A DNA stretch of 17,943 nt. Source: JAJPJX01 sp964568355. Lineage in GTDB: Bacteria; Acidobacteriota; Terriglobia; Bryobacterales; Bryobacteraceae. Made by a program: the position numbers and the translations under genes. Of the stretch, positions 7,636 through 13,977 are shown piece after piece (the first letter of the stretch is position 1; each line of letters starts with the position of its first letter). The notes under the pieces were generated by a model. It ran no database searches, was not told the DNA's origin, and saw only the letters and a program-made list of their open reading frames with translations. The DNA lies in assembly GCA_964568355.1 (NCBI GenBank), contig CAZMRK010000218.1, positions 1-17,943 of the forward strand, in the 5' to 3' direction.

Positions 7636-7890
7636 ATGGAGTGCGGCAACAGTGTTCTAGGTATTGCCGAGATTCGGCAGAACCGCGGCGTCTCGCTGGA
7701 GCAGATCGCGCACAGCACTAAAATTGGTTTACGGTTTTTCCGCGCGATTGAAGCTGGCGAATTCGAGAAATTACCGGGTGGAATTTACGACACGAATTAC
7801 ATCCGGCAATATGCGCGGTCCATTGATTTCGACGAGTACGCGCTTCTGGCGCACTATCGGGAAAAAATGGGCTGCCTCGAGCCCGCTTGA
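7636..7890 (+). CDS. Stand-alone RodZ-type helix-turn-helix protein (HTH_25), 84 aa
   Basis: The whole protein matches the N-terminal cytoplasmic domain of RodZ-like proteins. It has GIAEIRQNRGVSLEQIAHST, the turn KIGLRFFRAIEAGEFEKLPG, then GIYDTNYIRQYARSIDFDE, which corresponds to the RodZ pattern ending in a YAR helix. Full RodZ proteins continue into a membrane segment and a periplasmic domain; here the gene stops after the HTH at CLEPA, with no membrane helix. It could be a small DNA-binding regulator or a protein-interaction module, since the RodZ HTH binds MreB. I cannot choose between these. The start has AGAAGG 9 bases upstream. It converges on serA, with a perfect hairpin between the two stops. 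Confidence 0.85.
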   Translation: MECGNSVLGIAEIRQNRGVSLEQIAHSTKIGLRFFRAIEAGEFEKLPGGIYDTNYIRQYARSIDFDEYALLAHYREKMGCLEPA

Positions 7891-7900
7891 ATGCAGGGCG

Positions 7901-7926
7901 AAGCCGGCCCGGGTGAAGGCCGGCTT
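7901..7926. terminator. Perfect 9-bp hairpin between convergent genes, possible bidirectional terminator
   Basis: AAGCCGGCC (7901-7909) and GGCCGGCTT (7918-7926) are exact reverse complements around an 8-base loop. The hairpin lies 10 bases past the HTH stop and 29 bases past the serA stop. Neither side has a U-tract, so it is not a canonical intrinsic terminator. It may block exonucleases or assist termination in both directions. Confidence 0.6.
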
Positions 7927-7955
7927 GCGGGTGACGCGCGAGGGGTTCGAAACAA

Positions 7956-9548
7956 TCAGAAGCGGAACGGCACGGACCGCGCAATCTTGACGGCCGGGTT
8001 TTCGCGTAATTGTGCCAGAACGGGCTCGGGCACAAGCTGGTCGGTGGACACAACGGCAACCGCTTCGGCCGGCTCCTCGGTGGAAATCGATCCGTCGCGG
8101 CGGCCCAGCGAGAAGTTGGCGATGTTGATGTTGTTGCGTCCGAGTACGGTGCCTACGTGCCCGATCACGCCGGGCACGTCCTGATTCATCATAAAAATCA
8201 AGTTGCCGGAAAGCGGAGCTTCGCAGTAGATGCCATGCACCTGGGTCAGGCGCGGCTTGCCCAGCAGCACACCGCCTTCGACGGCAAGCACGCCGCGATC
8301 CGTTTCCAGTTCGATGCGAATCGTGTCCGTGATGCCGGTGCGGTTCTCGTGATGCTCCACTACGTTCCAGCCGCGCTGCGAGGCGATCTGGAGAGCATTG
8401 ACCAGGTTGGCCTTCTCCGTGACCGACCGGTTGAGGACGCCGGCCAGCCCCGCATTGCGCAGCAGGCTCGTGTTCTGATCGGCGATCTTGCCGTAGTAGG
8501 AGAGACGCACGGTCTGCGGATTGCCGGCGGCGATGTAAGTGGCGAAATTCCCCAGCCGCTCGGCCAGGGAAATGTAGGGGCCGAGCGCGCGATATTGATC
8601 CGGCGAAAGCGCCGGCATGTTGACCGCATTGATCGCCACTCCGGTCTTGAGATACTCCACCACCTGCTCGGCGATGCGCACGCCCACGATCTCCTGGGCC
8701 TCTTCGGTGGAGCCCCCGATGTGCGGCGTGGGGAAAACGCTCTCGAAGGCGAACAGCGGAAATCCCTGCGGAGGCGGCTCGGCGGAGAAGACGTCGAGCG
8801 CGGCGCCGGCTACGATCTTCGCCTGGATCGCCTGCTCCAGGGCGGCTTCGTTGATGAGTTCGCCGCGCGCGCAGTTGACGATGCGCACGCCGGGCTTCAT
8901 TTGCTGGAAGGCCTCGGTCGAGAGGAGCCCTTCCGTCTCCGGAGTGAGGGCGACGTGCAACGTGATGTAATCGGATTGAGCATAGAGGCCGGGCAGATCC
9001 ACCAGTTCCACGCCGAGATCTTTGGCGATCTGGGAGGTGACGTAGGGATCGTGGCCTACAATGCGCATTTCAAAGGCGCGGGCGCGCTTCACCACTTCGC
9101 GGCCGATGCTGCCCAGGCCGACGATGCCGAGCGTCTTGCCCCGCAGTTCGCTGCCGGTCAGATTTTTCTTTTCCCATTTGCCGGCGCGCGTGGAGAAGGT
9201 GGCCTGGGGGATGCGCCGGGCCATGGCCAGCATGAGCGCGAACGTGTGCTCGGCCACCGAAATGGCATTGCCCCCGGGAGTGTTCATCACCAGCACGCCC
9301 GCGGCGGTAGCGGCGTCCAGATCCACATTGTCGACACCCACGCCGGCGCGCCCGATGACGCGCAGGTGCGGGGCCTTTTCAAGCACTTCTTTGGTTACCT
9401 GCACGGCACTGCGGACCAGAAGAGCATCGGCAGAGGCGAGGTGTTGAGCGTATTCCTTAGGAGTCGAAACGATGACGTTCCAACCGGGCTGGGACTGAAA
9501 TAGTTCCACACCGGCCGGAGCCAGTTTTTCGGCAATCAGAATATTCAT
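7956..9548 (-). CDS. serA: D-3-phosphoglycerate dehydrogenase
   Basis: This enzyme oxidises 3-phosphoglycerate to 3-phosphohydroxypyruvate with NAD, the first step of serine synthesis, in the cytoplasm. At 530 residues it is the long form: catalytic and NAD-binding domains, an intervening ASB domain (about 315-450) and a C-terminal ACT domain (GNLIFMMNQDVPGVIGHVGT onward, about 455-530). Visible residues include the NAD loop G144-L-G-S-I-G149 and the 2-hydroxyacid dehydrogenase triad R228 (NCARGE), E257 (SAEP) and H276 (PHIGGS). The ACT domain suggests serine feedback, as known for this family. The gene lies downstream of the class V aminotransferase with 96 bases between them. The bases before the ATG are pyrimidine-rich (CCCAATCCCTTCTT), so there is no Shine-Dalgarno sequence. 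Confidence 0.97.
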   Translation of the reverse strand: MNILIAEKLAPAGVELFQSQPGWNVIVSTPKEYAQHLASADALLVRSAVQVTKEVLEKAPHLRVIGRAGVGVDNVDLDAATAAGVLVMNTPGGNAISVAEHTFALMLAMARRIPQATFSTRAGKWEKKNLTGSELRGKTLGIVGLGSIGREVVKRARAFEMRIVGHDPYVTSQIAKDLGVELVDLPGLYAQSDYITLHVALTPETEGLLSTEAFQQMKPGVRIVNCARGELINEAALEQAIQAKIVAGAALDVFSAEPPPQGFPLFAFESVFPTPHIGGSTEEAQEIVGVRIAEQVVEYLKTGVAINAVNMPALSPDQYRALGPYISLAERLGNFATYIAAGNPQTVRLSYYGKIADQNTSLLRNAGLAGVLNRSVTEKANLVNALQIASQRGWNVVEHHENRTGITDTIRIELETDRGVLAVEGGVLLGKPRLTQVHGIYCEAPLSGNLIFMMNQDVPGVIGHVGTVLGRNNINIANFSLGRRDGSISTEEPAEAVAVVSTDQLVPEPVLAQLRENPAVKIARSVPFRF

Positions 9549-9569
9549 AAGAAGGGATTGGGAGACGAG

Positions 9570-9637
9570 GGGTAAGAGTTCGGAGCGCGGGATGCCGGAA
9601 CCTGGTCCGTTATCCCGTGCTCCTCGCCCTCTAACCC
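9570..9637. repeat. Long imperfect palindrome between aminotransferase and serA
   Basis: The inner arms GGAGCGCGGGAT (9582-9593) and ATCCCGTGCTCC (9612-9623) pair over 12 positions with one G-T wobble. The outer arms GGGTAAGAG (9570-9578) and CTCTAACCC (9629-9637) pair with one mismatch. The loop contains a further CGGA/TCCG pair. On the plus strand five T follow the structure (9638-9642). The minus-strand transcript of the two genes instead meets a pyrimidine-rich stretch after it. It could be a REP-like dispersed repeat, a stability element or an attenuator for serA. Confidence 0.75.
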
Positions 9638-9644
9638 TTTTTCC

Positions 9645-10817
9645 TCACGCATTTACAACTTGCGGAGCTACAGCGGCTTCGGCGTAAACTTCCTGGGCGG
9701 CGGCCACGCCCGCACCAAATTTCACCGGATGGCCATTGGCGTGGAGAATAATCTCCAGACCGGCGATCACGGCAAACAGATCCGCGAAATCAAAATAGCC
9801 CAGATGGGCGATGCGGAAAATCTGGCCCTTCATGGAGCCCTGGCCGTTGGCGATGATGGCGCCGAAACGGTTGCGGAATTCCTTGACGATTACCCCGGAA
9901 TCCATGCCCTTCGGGGCTTTAACGGCCGTGACCGACGAACCCGGCGAGCTGGGCGCGAACAGTTCCAGCCCCAGCTTTTGAACCGCCAGACGCGTCGCGC
10001 GCGCCAGCAACTGCGCGTTTTCAATCAGATGGGACATGCCCACCTGTTTCACGTACCGCAGCGCCTCGGCTAGCGCCAGGATCAGCGCCGTGGAGGGAGT
10101 CCAACTGGATTCACCCGCATCGCCGCTCTCCTTTTCTTTCTTGAAATTGAAGTAATAGTGCGGCAGGTTGGCGGTCTCGGCAAACTTCCAGGCTTTGGGG
10201 CTGAGCGACAAAAAAGCCAGGCCCGGAGGAATCATGAAAGCCTTCTGCGACCCGCCGATGACGACGTCAAGCCCCCACCCATCGATATCGAGCGGCATGG
10301 TGCCGAGGCCGGTAATAGCATCGACTGCCAGGATCGCGTCGGTTTTGGCCACCGCTGCGCCGATGCCGCGGACATCATGCGCGGCGCCGGTCGATGTTTC
10401 CGAGGCCTGCACGAAGACTCCGCGCGTGGCCGGCTCTTTGGCCAGAGCGGCTTCCACCTGCTCCACTCCGACCACCTCCCCATAAGGGGCCGAGAGTACA
10501 GTGGCTTCCAGGCCATACGCTTTCGCAATTTCCACCCAGCGCTCGCCAAACTTGCCGGCGGAACACACGATCACCTTGTCGCCCCGGGAGAACAGGTTCG
10601 ATACAGTGGCATCCATGGCTCCGGTACCGGAGGCCGCGAACATCAACACGTCATGCGAGGTCCCCATCACCTCTTTCAGATCCGACAGGGCCGATTTGTA
10701 AACCTTGCGGAAATCTTCGGTACGGTGGTGAATGTCCGACGCCATCATCGCGTGCAAAGCAGGCGGATAGAGAGGGGTCGGGCCGGGAGTGAGCAATCTT
10801 TGTTTTCTGATGTGCAT
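9645..10817 (-). CDS. Class V PLP-dependent aminotransferase (alanine-glyoxylate/serine-pyruvate type)
   Basis: The protein has 390 residues. The N-terminus (RLLTPGPTPLYPPALHAM, then HHRTEDFRKVY) and MFAASGTGAMDATVSNL are typical of the alanine-glyoxylate/serine-pyruvate aminotransferase group. D166 (AVDAITGLG) should contact the pyridine nitrogen of PLP and K192 (GGSQKAFM) forms the Schiff base. These proteins interconvert amino and keto acids such as serine/pyruvate or alanine/glyoxylate. The location directly upstream of serA on the same strand suggests that here it transaminates phosphohydroxypyruvate, in place of a SerC. No serC or serB is in the window. The start is 34 bases from the divergent yqeY start, and no Shine-Dalgarno sequence is seen. 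Confidence 0.93.
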   Translation of the reverse strand: MHIRKQRLLTPGPTPLYPPALHAMMASDIHHRTEDFRKVYKSALSDLKEVMGTSHDVLMFAASGTGAMDATVSNLFSRGDKVIVCSAGKFGERWVEIAKAYGLEATVLSAPYGEVVGVEQVEAALAKEPATRGVFVQASETSTGAAHDVRGIGAAVAKTDAILAVDAITGLGTMPLDIDGWGLDVVIGGSQKAFMIPPGLAFLSLSPKAWKFAETANLPHYYFNFKKEKESGDAGESSWTPSTALILALAEALRYVKQVGMSHLIENAQLLARATRLAVQKLGLELFAPSSPGSSVTAVKAPKGMDSGVIVKEFRNRFGAIIANGQGSMKGQIFRIAHLGYFDFADLFAVIAGLEIILHANGHPVKFGAGVAAAQEVYAEAAVAPQVVNA

Positions 10818-10831
10818 GAGACGGCTTAGTC

Positions 10832-10842
10832 TTCTAGAATAG
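10832..10842. promoter_or_regulatory. Divergent promoter core with TTCTAGAA palindrome
   Basis: Only 33 bases separate the divergent aminotransferase and yqeY starts. TTCTAGAA (10832-10839) is an 8-base palindrome. TAGAAT (10835-10840) on the plus strand and TATTCT (10841-10836) on the minus strand are overlapping candidate -10 elements. TAGAAT ends 10 bases before the yqeY ATG. No good -35 was found, and one would have to lie inside the opposite gene. Confidence 0.35.
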
Positions 10843-10850
10843 CAAACATC

Positions 10851-11297
10851 ATGCCCTTACTTGATCAGGTCCAGAGAGACATGACCGCCGCCATGAAGGC
10901 TCGGCAGGAAGACCGGCTGAGCGCGCTGCGCATGATCAAGGCTGCTCTCAAGAAGACCGAAGTGGACGCAGCCAAGCCGCTGGACGAGGCCACCGAGATT
11001 CAGGTGTTGAAATCCCTGGTGAAACAGCGGCTGGACGCCGCCGAGATGTTTCGCAAAGGCGGCCGGCCGGAGCAGGCCGAAAAAGAAGACGCGGAACGCA
11101 GGTTGATTGAGAGCTACTTGCCGGCGGCCGCCTCGGAGGAAGAGATTGCGGCGGCCATTGCCGCGGCGCTGGAGGAGACCGGCGCCACTACCCAAAAGCA
11201 GATGGGACTGGTGATGAAGGCCGTGCAGGGCAAGCTGAAGGGTAAGACCGTAGACGGCAAGTCCCTGAGCGAAAAAGTGAGATCCCGATTACAATGA
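10851..11297 (+). CDS. yqeY: GatB/YqeY domain protein
   Basis: The 148-residue protein is the usual length for this family. It begins LLDQVQRDMTAAMKARQEDRLSALRMIKAALK, continues with ERRLIESYLPAAASEEEI in the middle, and ends KAVQGKLKGKTVDGKSLSEKVRSRL. All of these are characteristic YqeY features. The domain is related to the tRNA-binding tail of GatB in the amidotransferase that corrects mischarged Asp/Glu-tRNA. The role of free YqeY is poorly defined. The gene is divergent from the aminotransferase and overlaps the OPT transporter start by four bases (ATGA), which suggests translational coupling. No ribosome binding site is visible before its ATG. Confidence 0.95.
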   Translation: MPLLDQVQRDMTAAMKARQEDRLSALRMIKAALKKTEVDAAKPLDEATEIQVLKSLVKQRLDAAEMFRKGGRPEQAEKEDAERRLIESYLPAAASEEEIAAAIAAALEETGATTQKQMGLVMKAVQGKLKGKTVDGKSLSEKVRSRLQ

Positions 11298-13339
11298 CGC
11301 CCCCTGACGCCCCCACTTCCCAGAAACGGTTCCGCCCCTATGTTCCAGCGGACCACAAGATGCCGGAATTCACCTTCCGGGCGGTCCTGCTGGGGCTGCT
11401 GATGACCTCGATCCTGGGGGCTGCCAATGCCTATCTGGGACTGAAAGCCGGCATGACGATCGCCGCCACCTACCCCGCCGCGGTGATCGGCATGGCGGTC
11501 CTGCGGTTGATGAAAGGCTCGCTGCTCGAAGAGAACATCGCCCGTACGGTCGGCTCCATCGGCGAGTCCGTCGCGGCAGGGGCAATCTTTACGATTCCGG
11601 CCTTCGTGCTGTCGAAATCGTGGTCGTCCTTCAGTTTTGAACAGGCCTACTGGAAATCGACGGTACTCATGATGGTGGGCGGGATCCTGGGGATCCTGTT
11701 CGTCACGCTGCTGCGGCGGGTGATGGTAGAGGATCCGGAGTTGCCGTTTCCGGAGTCGGTGGCGGCCTCGGAAATCCATAAGGCCGGCCAGACCGGCAGC
11801 GGCGCGGCCACCCTGCTGTTTAAGGCGATGGGCTTCGGAGCGGCTATCTATTTCCTGGGCGCGCTGAAGCTCTACGCAGCCAGCAAGGATTTCCTCCTCC
11901 ACATCGGAGAGTTGGGGAGAAGCGGCGTCCGCCTGGGCGCGGGTGACGATGCCATCCGTGTGCCGGCAGGCGGCATCAGCATCGTCTCGGCGCCGGCGGT
12001 GAGTCCGGCGTATCTTGGCGTCGGCTATATCATCGGCCCGCGTCTGGCTGCCCTGAACTTCGCCGGTGGCGTGCTAGCGTGGGGGCTGCTGGTGCCTCTC
12101 ATGATCTACTTCCTGGGACCGCAGTTGCGGGCCACCCTGCCACCCGGCTCGGAAACCGCCGGTTGGGACGATCTCAGCCAAAGCGTCTGGAAATTCATCG
12201 TGCGGCCGATCGCCGTGGGCGGCATGTTGGTAGGCGCCTGCTACACCTTGTTCCGGATGCGCAAGAGCCTGGGTTTGGGAATGCGCCGGGCGGTCTCCGA
12301 TCTGAAGAAATCGAGCGTGCAGGCCCAGGCGACCGAGCGTACCGAGCGCGACCTCAGCTCCAAATTCGTCTTCGCCGGACTGGGTGCGACCTTCCTGTGC
12401 ATGATCGCGCTCTATTTCTACTTCGCCCAGGTGCTTTCCGGCGCGATCGTGGCCGCCGTGGTGATGATCATCCTGGGCTTCTTCTTCGCCGCCGTGTCGG
12501 GCAACCTGGTCGGGCTGATCGGCTCCTCCAATAATCCGGTCTCGGGGCTCACGCTTTCCACGCTGATCGTCGCGGCCCTGCTCATGATCTCGATCGGTGT
12601 CTCCGGAACCAGCGGCGTGCAGGCGGTGCTGGGCGTGGCGGCGGTGATCTGCGTCTCTTCGGCGGTGGCCGGCGAGATGCTGCAGGATCTGAAAGTCGGC
12701 CACATCCTCGGTGGTACGCCGCGGAGTATGCAGATCGGTGACTTCCTGGGAATCTTCGTGGCCAGCGCCGTGCTCTACTTCCCGCTGTTCATTCTGCATT
12801 ACGGCAACATCCGCGCGGGCGGGGTGGGCTTCGGCGACCGTCAGCTTCCGGCGCCGCAGGCCGGCCTGATGGCCGCCCTGGCGCAGGGTATTGTGGGCGG
12901 CGAGATGGCCTGGCCGCTGGTGGTGGTGGGCATCGCCATGGGCTTTGCGCTGATCATGGTGGAGGTCCGCAGCCCCATGTTGTTCGCGGTGGGCATGTAC
13001 CTGCCGCTCGAAACCACCTTCGCGATTTTCGTCGGTGGAATCTTTCGGTGGGTGACGGATACTCTCCGCAGCCGGCGCGGGTTCAATGAGGCGCAAAGGG
13101 CGCGTGTGGAAAACGCCGGTGTGTTGACGGCTTCCGGGTTAATCGCCGGAGAGGCACTGACCGGGCTGCTGGTGGCGGCGTTCAGCTTCTTTGATTGGTC
13201 GCTGCCGAAGATTTTCAAAGAACCTTCCGCCCTGGCCGGCATGGCGGTGCTCGCCCTGCTGGGGTTCGTGATGGTGAAGGTGCCGCTCTCGAATGCCGGG
13301 CGTCCGGACGAGCCGGCTCCTCCGACAGCCATTATGTAG
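11294..13339 (+). CDS. OPT-family oligopeptide transporter
   Basis: This is a 681-residue integral inner-membrane protein, very hydrophobic throughout, with around 14-16 predicted membrane segments. The N-terminal signature (PEFTFRAVLLGLLMTSILGA followed by NAYLGLKAGMTIAATYPAAV) and IARTVGSIGESVAAGAIFT are diagnostic for bacterial OPT transporters. Further conserved blocks are GNLVGLIGSSNNPVSGLT and MQDLKVGHILGGTPR-like LQDLKVGHILGGTP near the middle, and RSPMLFAVGMYLPLETTF near the C-terminus. Members import peptides or metal chelates by proton coupling; the substrate here cannot be told. The start at the ATGA overlap with yqeY is preferred because MTPPDAP leads straight into the family N-terminus. 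The gene converges on the response regulator with only 11 bases between stops. Confidence 0.96.
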   Translation: MTPPDAPTSQKRFRPYVPADHKMPEFTFRAVLLGLLMTSILGAANAYLGLKAGMTIAATYPAAVIGMAVLRLMKGSLLEENIARTVGSIGESVAAGAIFTIPAFVLSKSWSSFSFEQAYWKSTVLMMVGGILGILFVTLLRRVMVEDPELPFPESVAASEIHKAGQTGSGAATLLFKAMGFGAAIYFLGALKLYAASKDFLLHIGELGRSGVRLGAGDDAIRVPAGGISIVSAPAVSPAYLGVGYIIGPRLAALNFAGGVLAWGLLVPLMIYFLGPQLRATLPPGSETAGWDDLSQSVWKFIVRPIAVGGMLVGACYTLFRMRKSLGLGMRRAVSDLKKSSVQAQATERTERDLSSKFVFAGLGATFLCMIALYFYFAQVLSGAIVAAVVMIILGFFFAAVSGNLVGLIGSSNNPVSGLTLSTLIVAALLMISIGVSGTSGVQAVLGVAAVICVSSAVAGEMLQDLKVGHILGGTPRSMQIGDFLGIFVASAVLYFPLFILHYGNIRAGGVGFGDRQLPAPQAGLMAALAQGIVGGEMAWPLVVVGIAMGFALIMVEVRSPMLFAVGMYLPLETTFAIFVGGIFRWVTDTLRSRRGFNEAQRARVENAGVLTASGLIAGEALTGLLVAAFSFFDWSLPKIFKEPSALAGMAVLALLGFVMVKVPLSNAGRPDEPAPPTAIM

Positions 13340-13350
13340 CCGGCGGTCTC

Positions 13351-13977
13351 TCAGGCTTCCAGGTGCAGGATGCCTCGTTGCAGGGCGATGGTGACCGCGT
13401 GCGTGCGGTCTGTGACGCCGAGCTTGCTCAGGATGTTCTGTAGATGCATCTTGACGGTTCCGCTGGCAGTGCCCAGGTGAGCGGCGATTTCCTTGTTGGA
13501 CAGCCCTTTGGCCACGTAGTAGAGCACCTCGGCCTCCCGGGCTGTCAGGGGCGCCTCCGGAAAGTATTCGGTCAGGCGCTCGGACACCTCGGGGGGAATC
13601 ACGCGCCTGCCCGCATGTACGGCGCGGATGGCGTCCAGCACCTCCACATGCACCATTTCTTTCAGCAGGTAGCCGCGTACGCCGGCTTCGAGCGAGCGAT
13701 AGATATCCTGGTCTCCATCGTAGGAGGTGAGAGCCAGGATGCGGGCTTCGGGGAACTCCTGGCGGATGCGGCGGGTCGTTTCAATGCCATCCATGTCCGG
13801 AAGGCGCAAGTCCATCAGGGTGACATCCGGCTGGTGCCGGCGGAACAGTTCCAGAGCGTGCCGTCCGGTGGCGGCTTCGGCCACCAGAGCGATATCGGGC
13901 TCATTGGCAAGGATGGCGGCGACGCCTTTCCTCACCAGAGGATGATCGTCAACGCAAAGAACTTTGATGATCTGCAT
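13351..13977 (-). CDS. NarL/FixJ-type response regulator
   Basis: The protein has 208 residues from MQIIKVLCVDDHP. The receiver domain shows the acidic pair D10-D11, phosphoacceptor D56 (TLMDLRLPDMDG), the switch threonine in ALTSYDG and the lysine of YLLKEM. A LuxR-type HTH follows: PLTAREAEVLYYVAKGLSNK, then IAAHLGTASGTVKMHLQNI and KLGVTDRTHAV. An in-frame ATG at 14113-14115 would add 46 residues with no family match and lie deep in the kinase gene, so it is rejected. The gene overlaps the 3' end of the kinase by 29 bases in another frame, implying coupled translation and a cognate pair. Its targets are unknown; the neighbouring efflux gene is the natural candidate. Confidence 0.96.
   Translation of the reverse strand: MQIIKVLCVDDHPLVRKGVAAILANEPDIALVAEAATGRHALELFRRHQPDVTLMDLRLPDMDGIETTRRIRQEFPEARILALTSYDGDQDIYRSLEAGVRGYLLKEMVHVEVLDAIRAVHAGRRVIPPEVSERLTEYFPEAPLTAREAEVLYYVAKGLSNKEIAAHLGTASGTVKMHLQNILSKLGVTDRTHAVTIALQRGILHLEA

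Noticed and set aside
8010..9503. 497-residue open frame on the plus strand opposite serA
   Set aside because: It is exactly antisense to a gene with all catalytic residues intact, has a Gly/His/Arg-rich composition and no family features. Long antisense frames are expected in high-GC DNA.
12074..13096. 340-residue His/Arg/Gln-rich open frame on the minus strand
   Set aside because: It is antisense to conserved OPT transporter segments and has a composition typical of a shadow frame.
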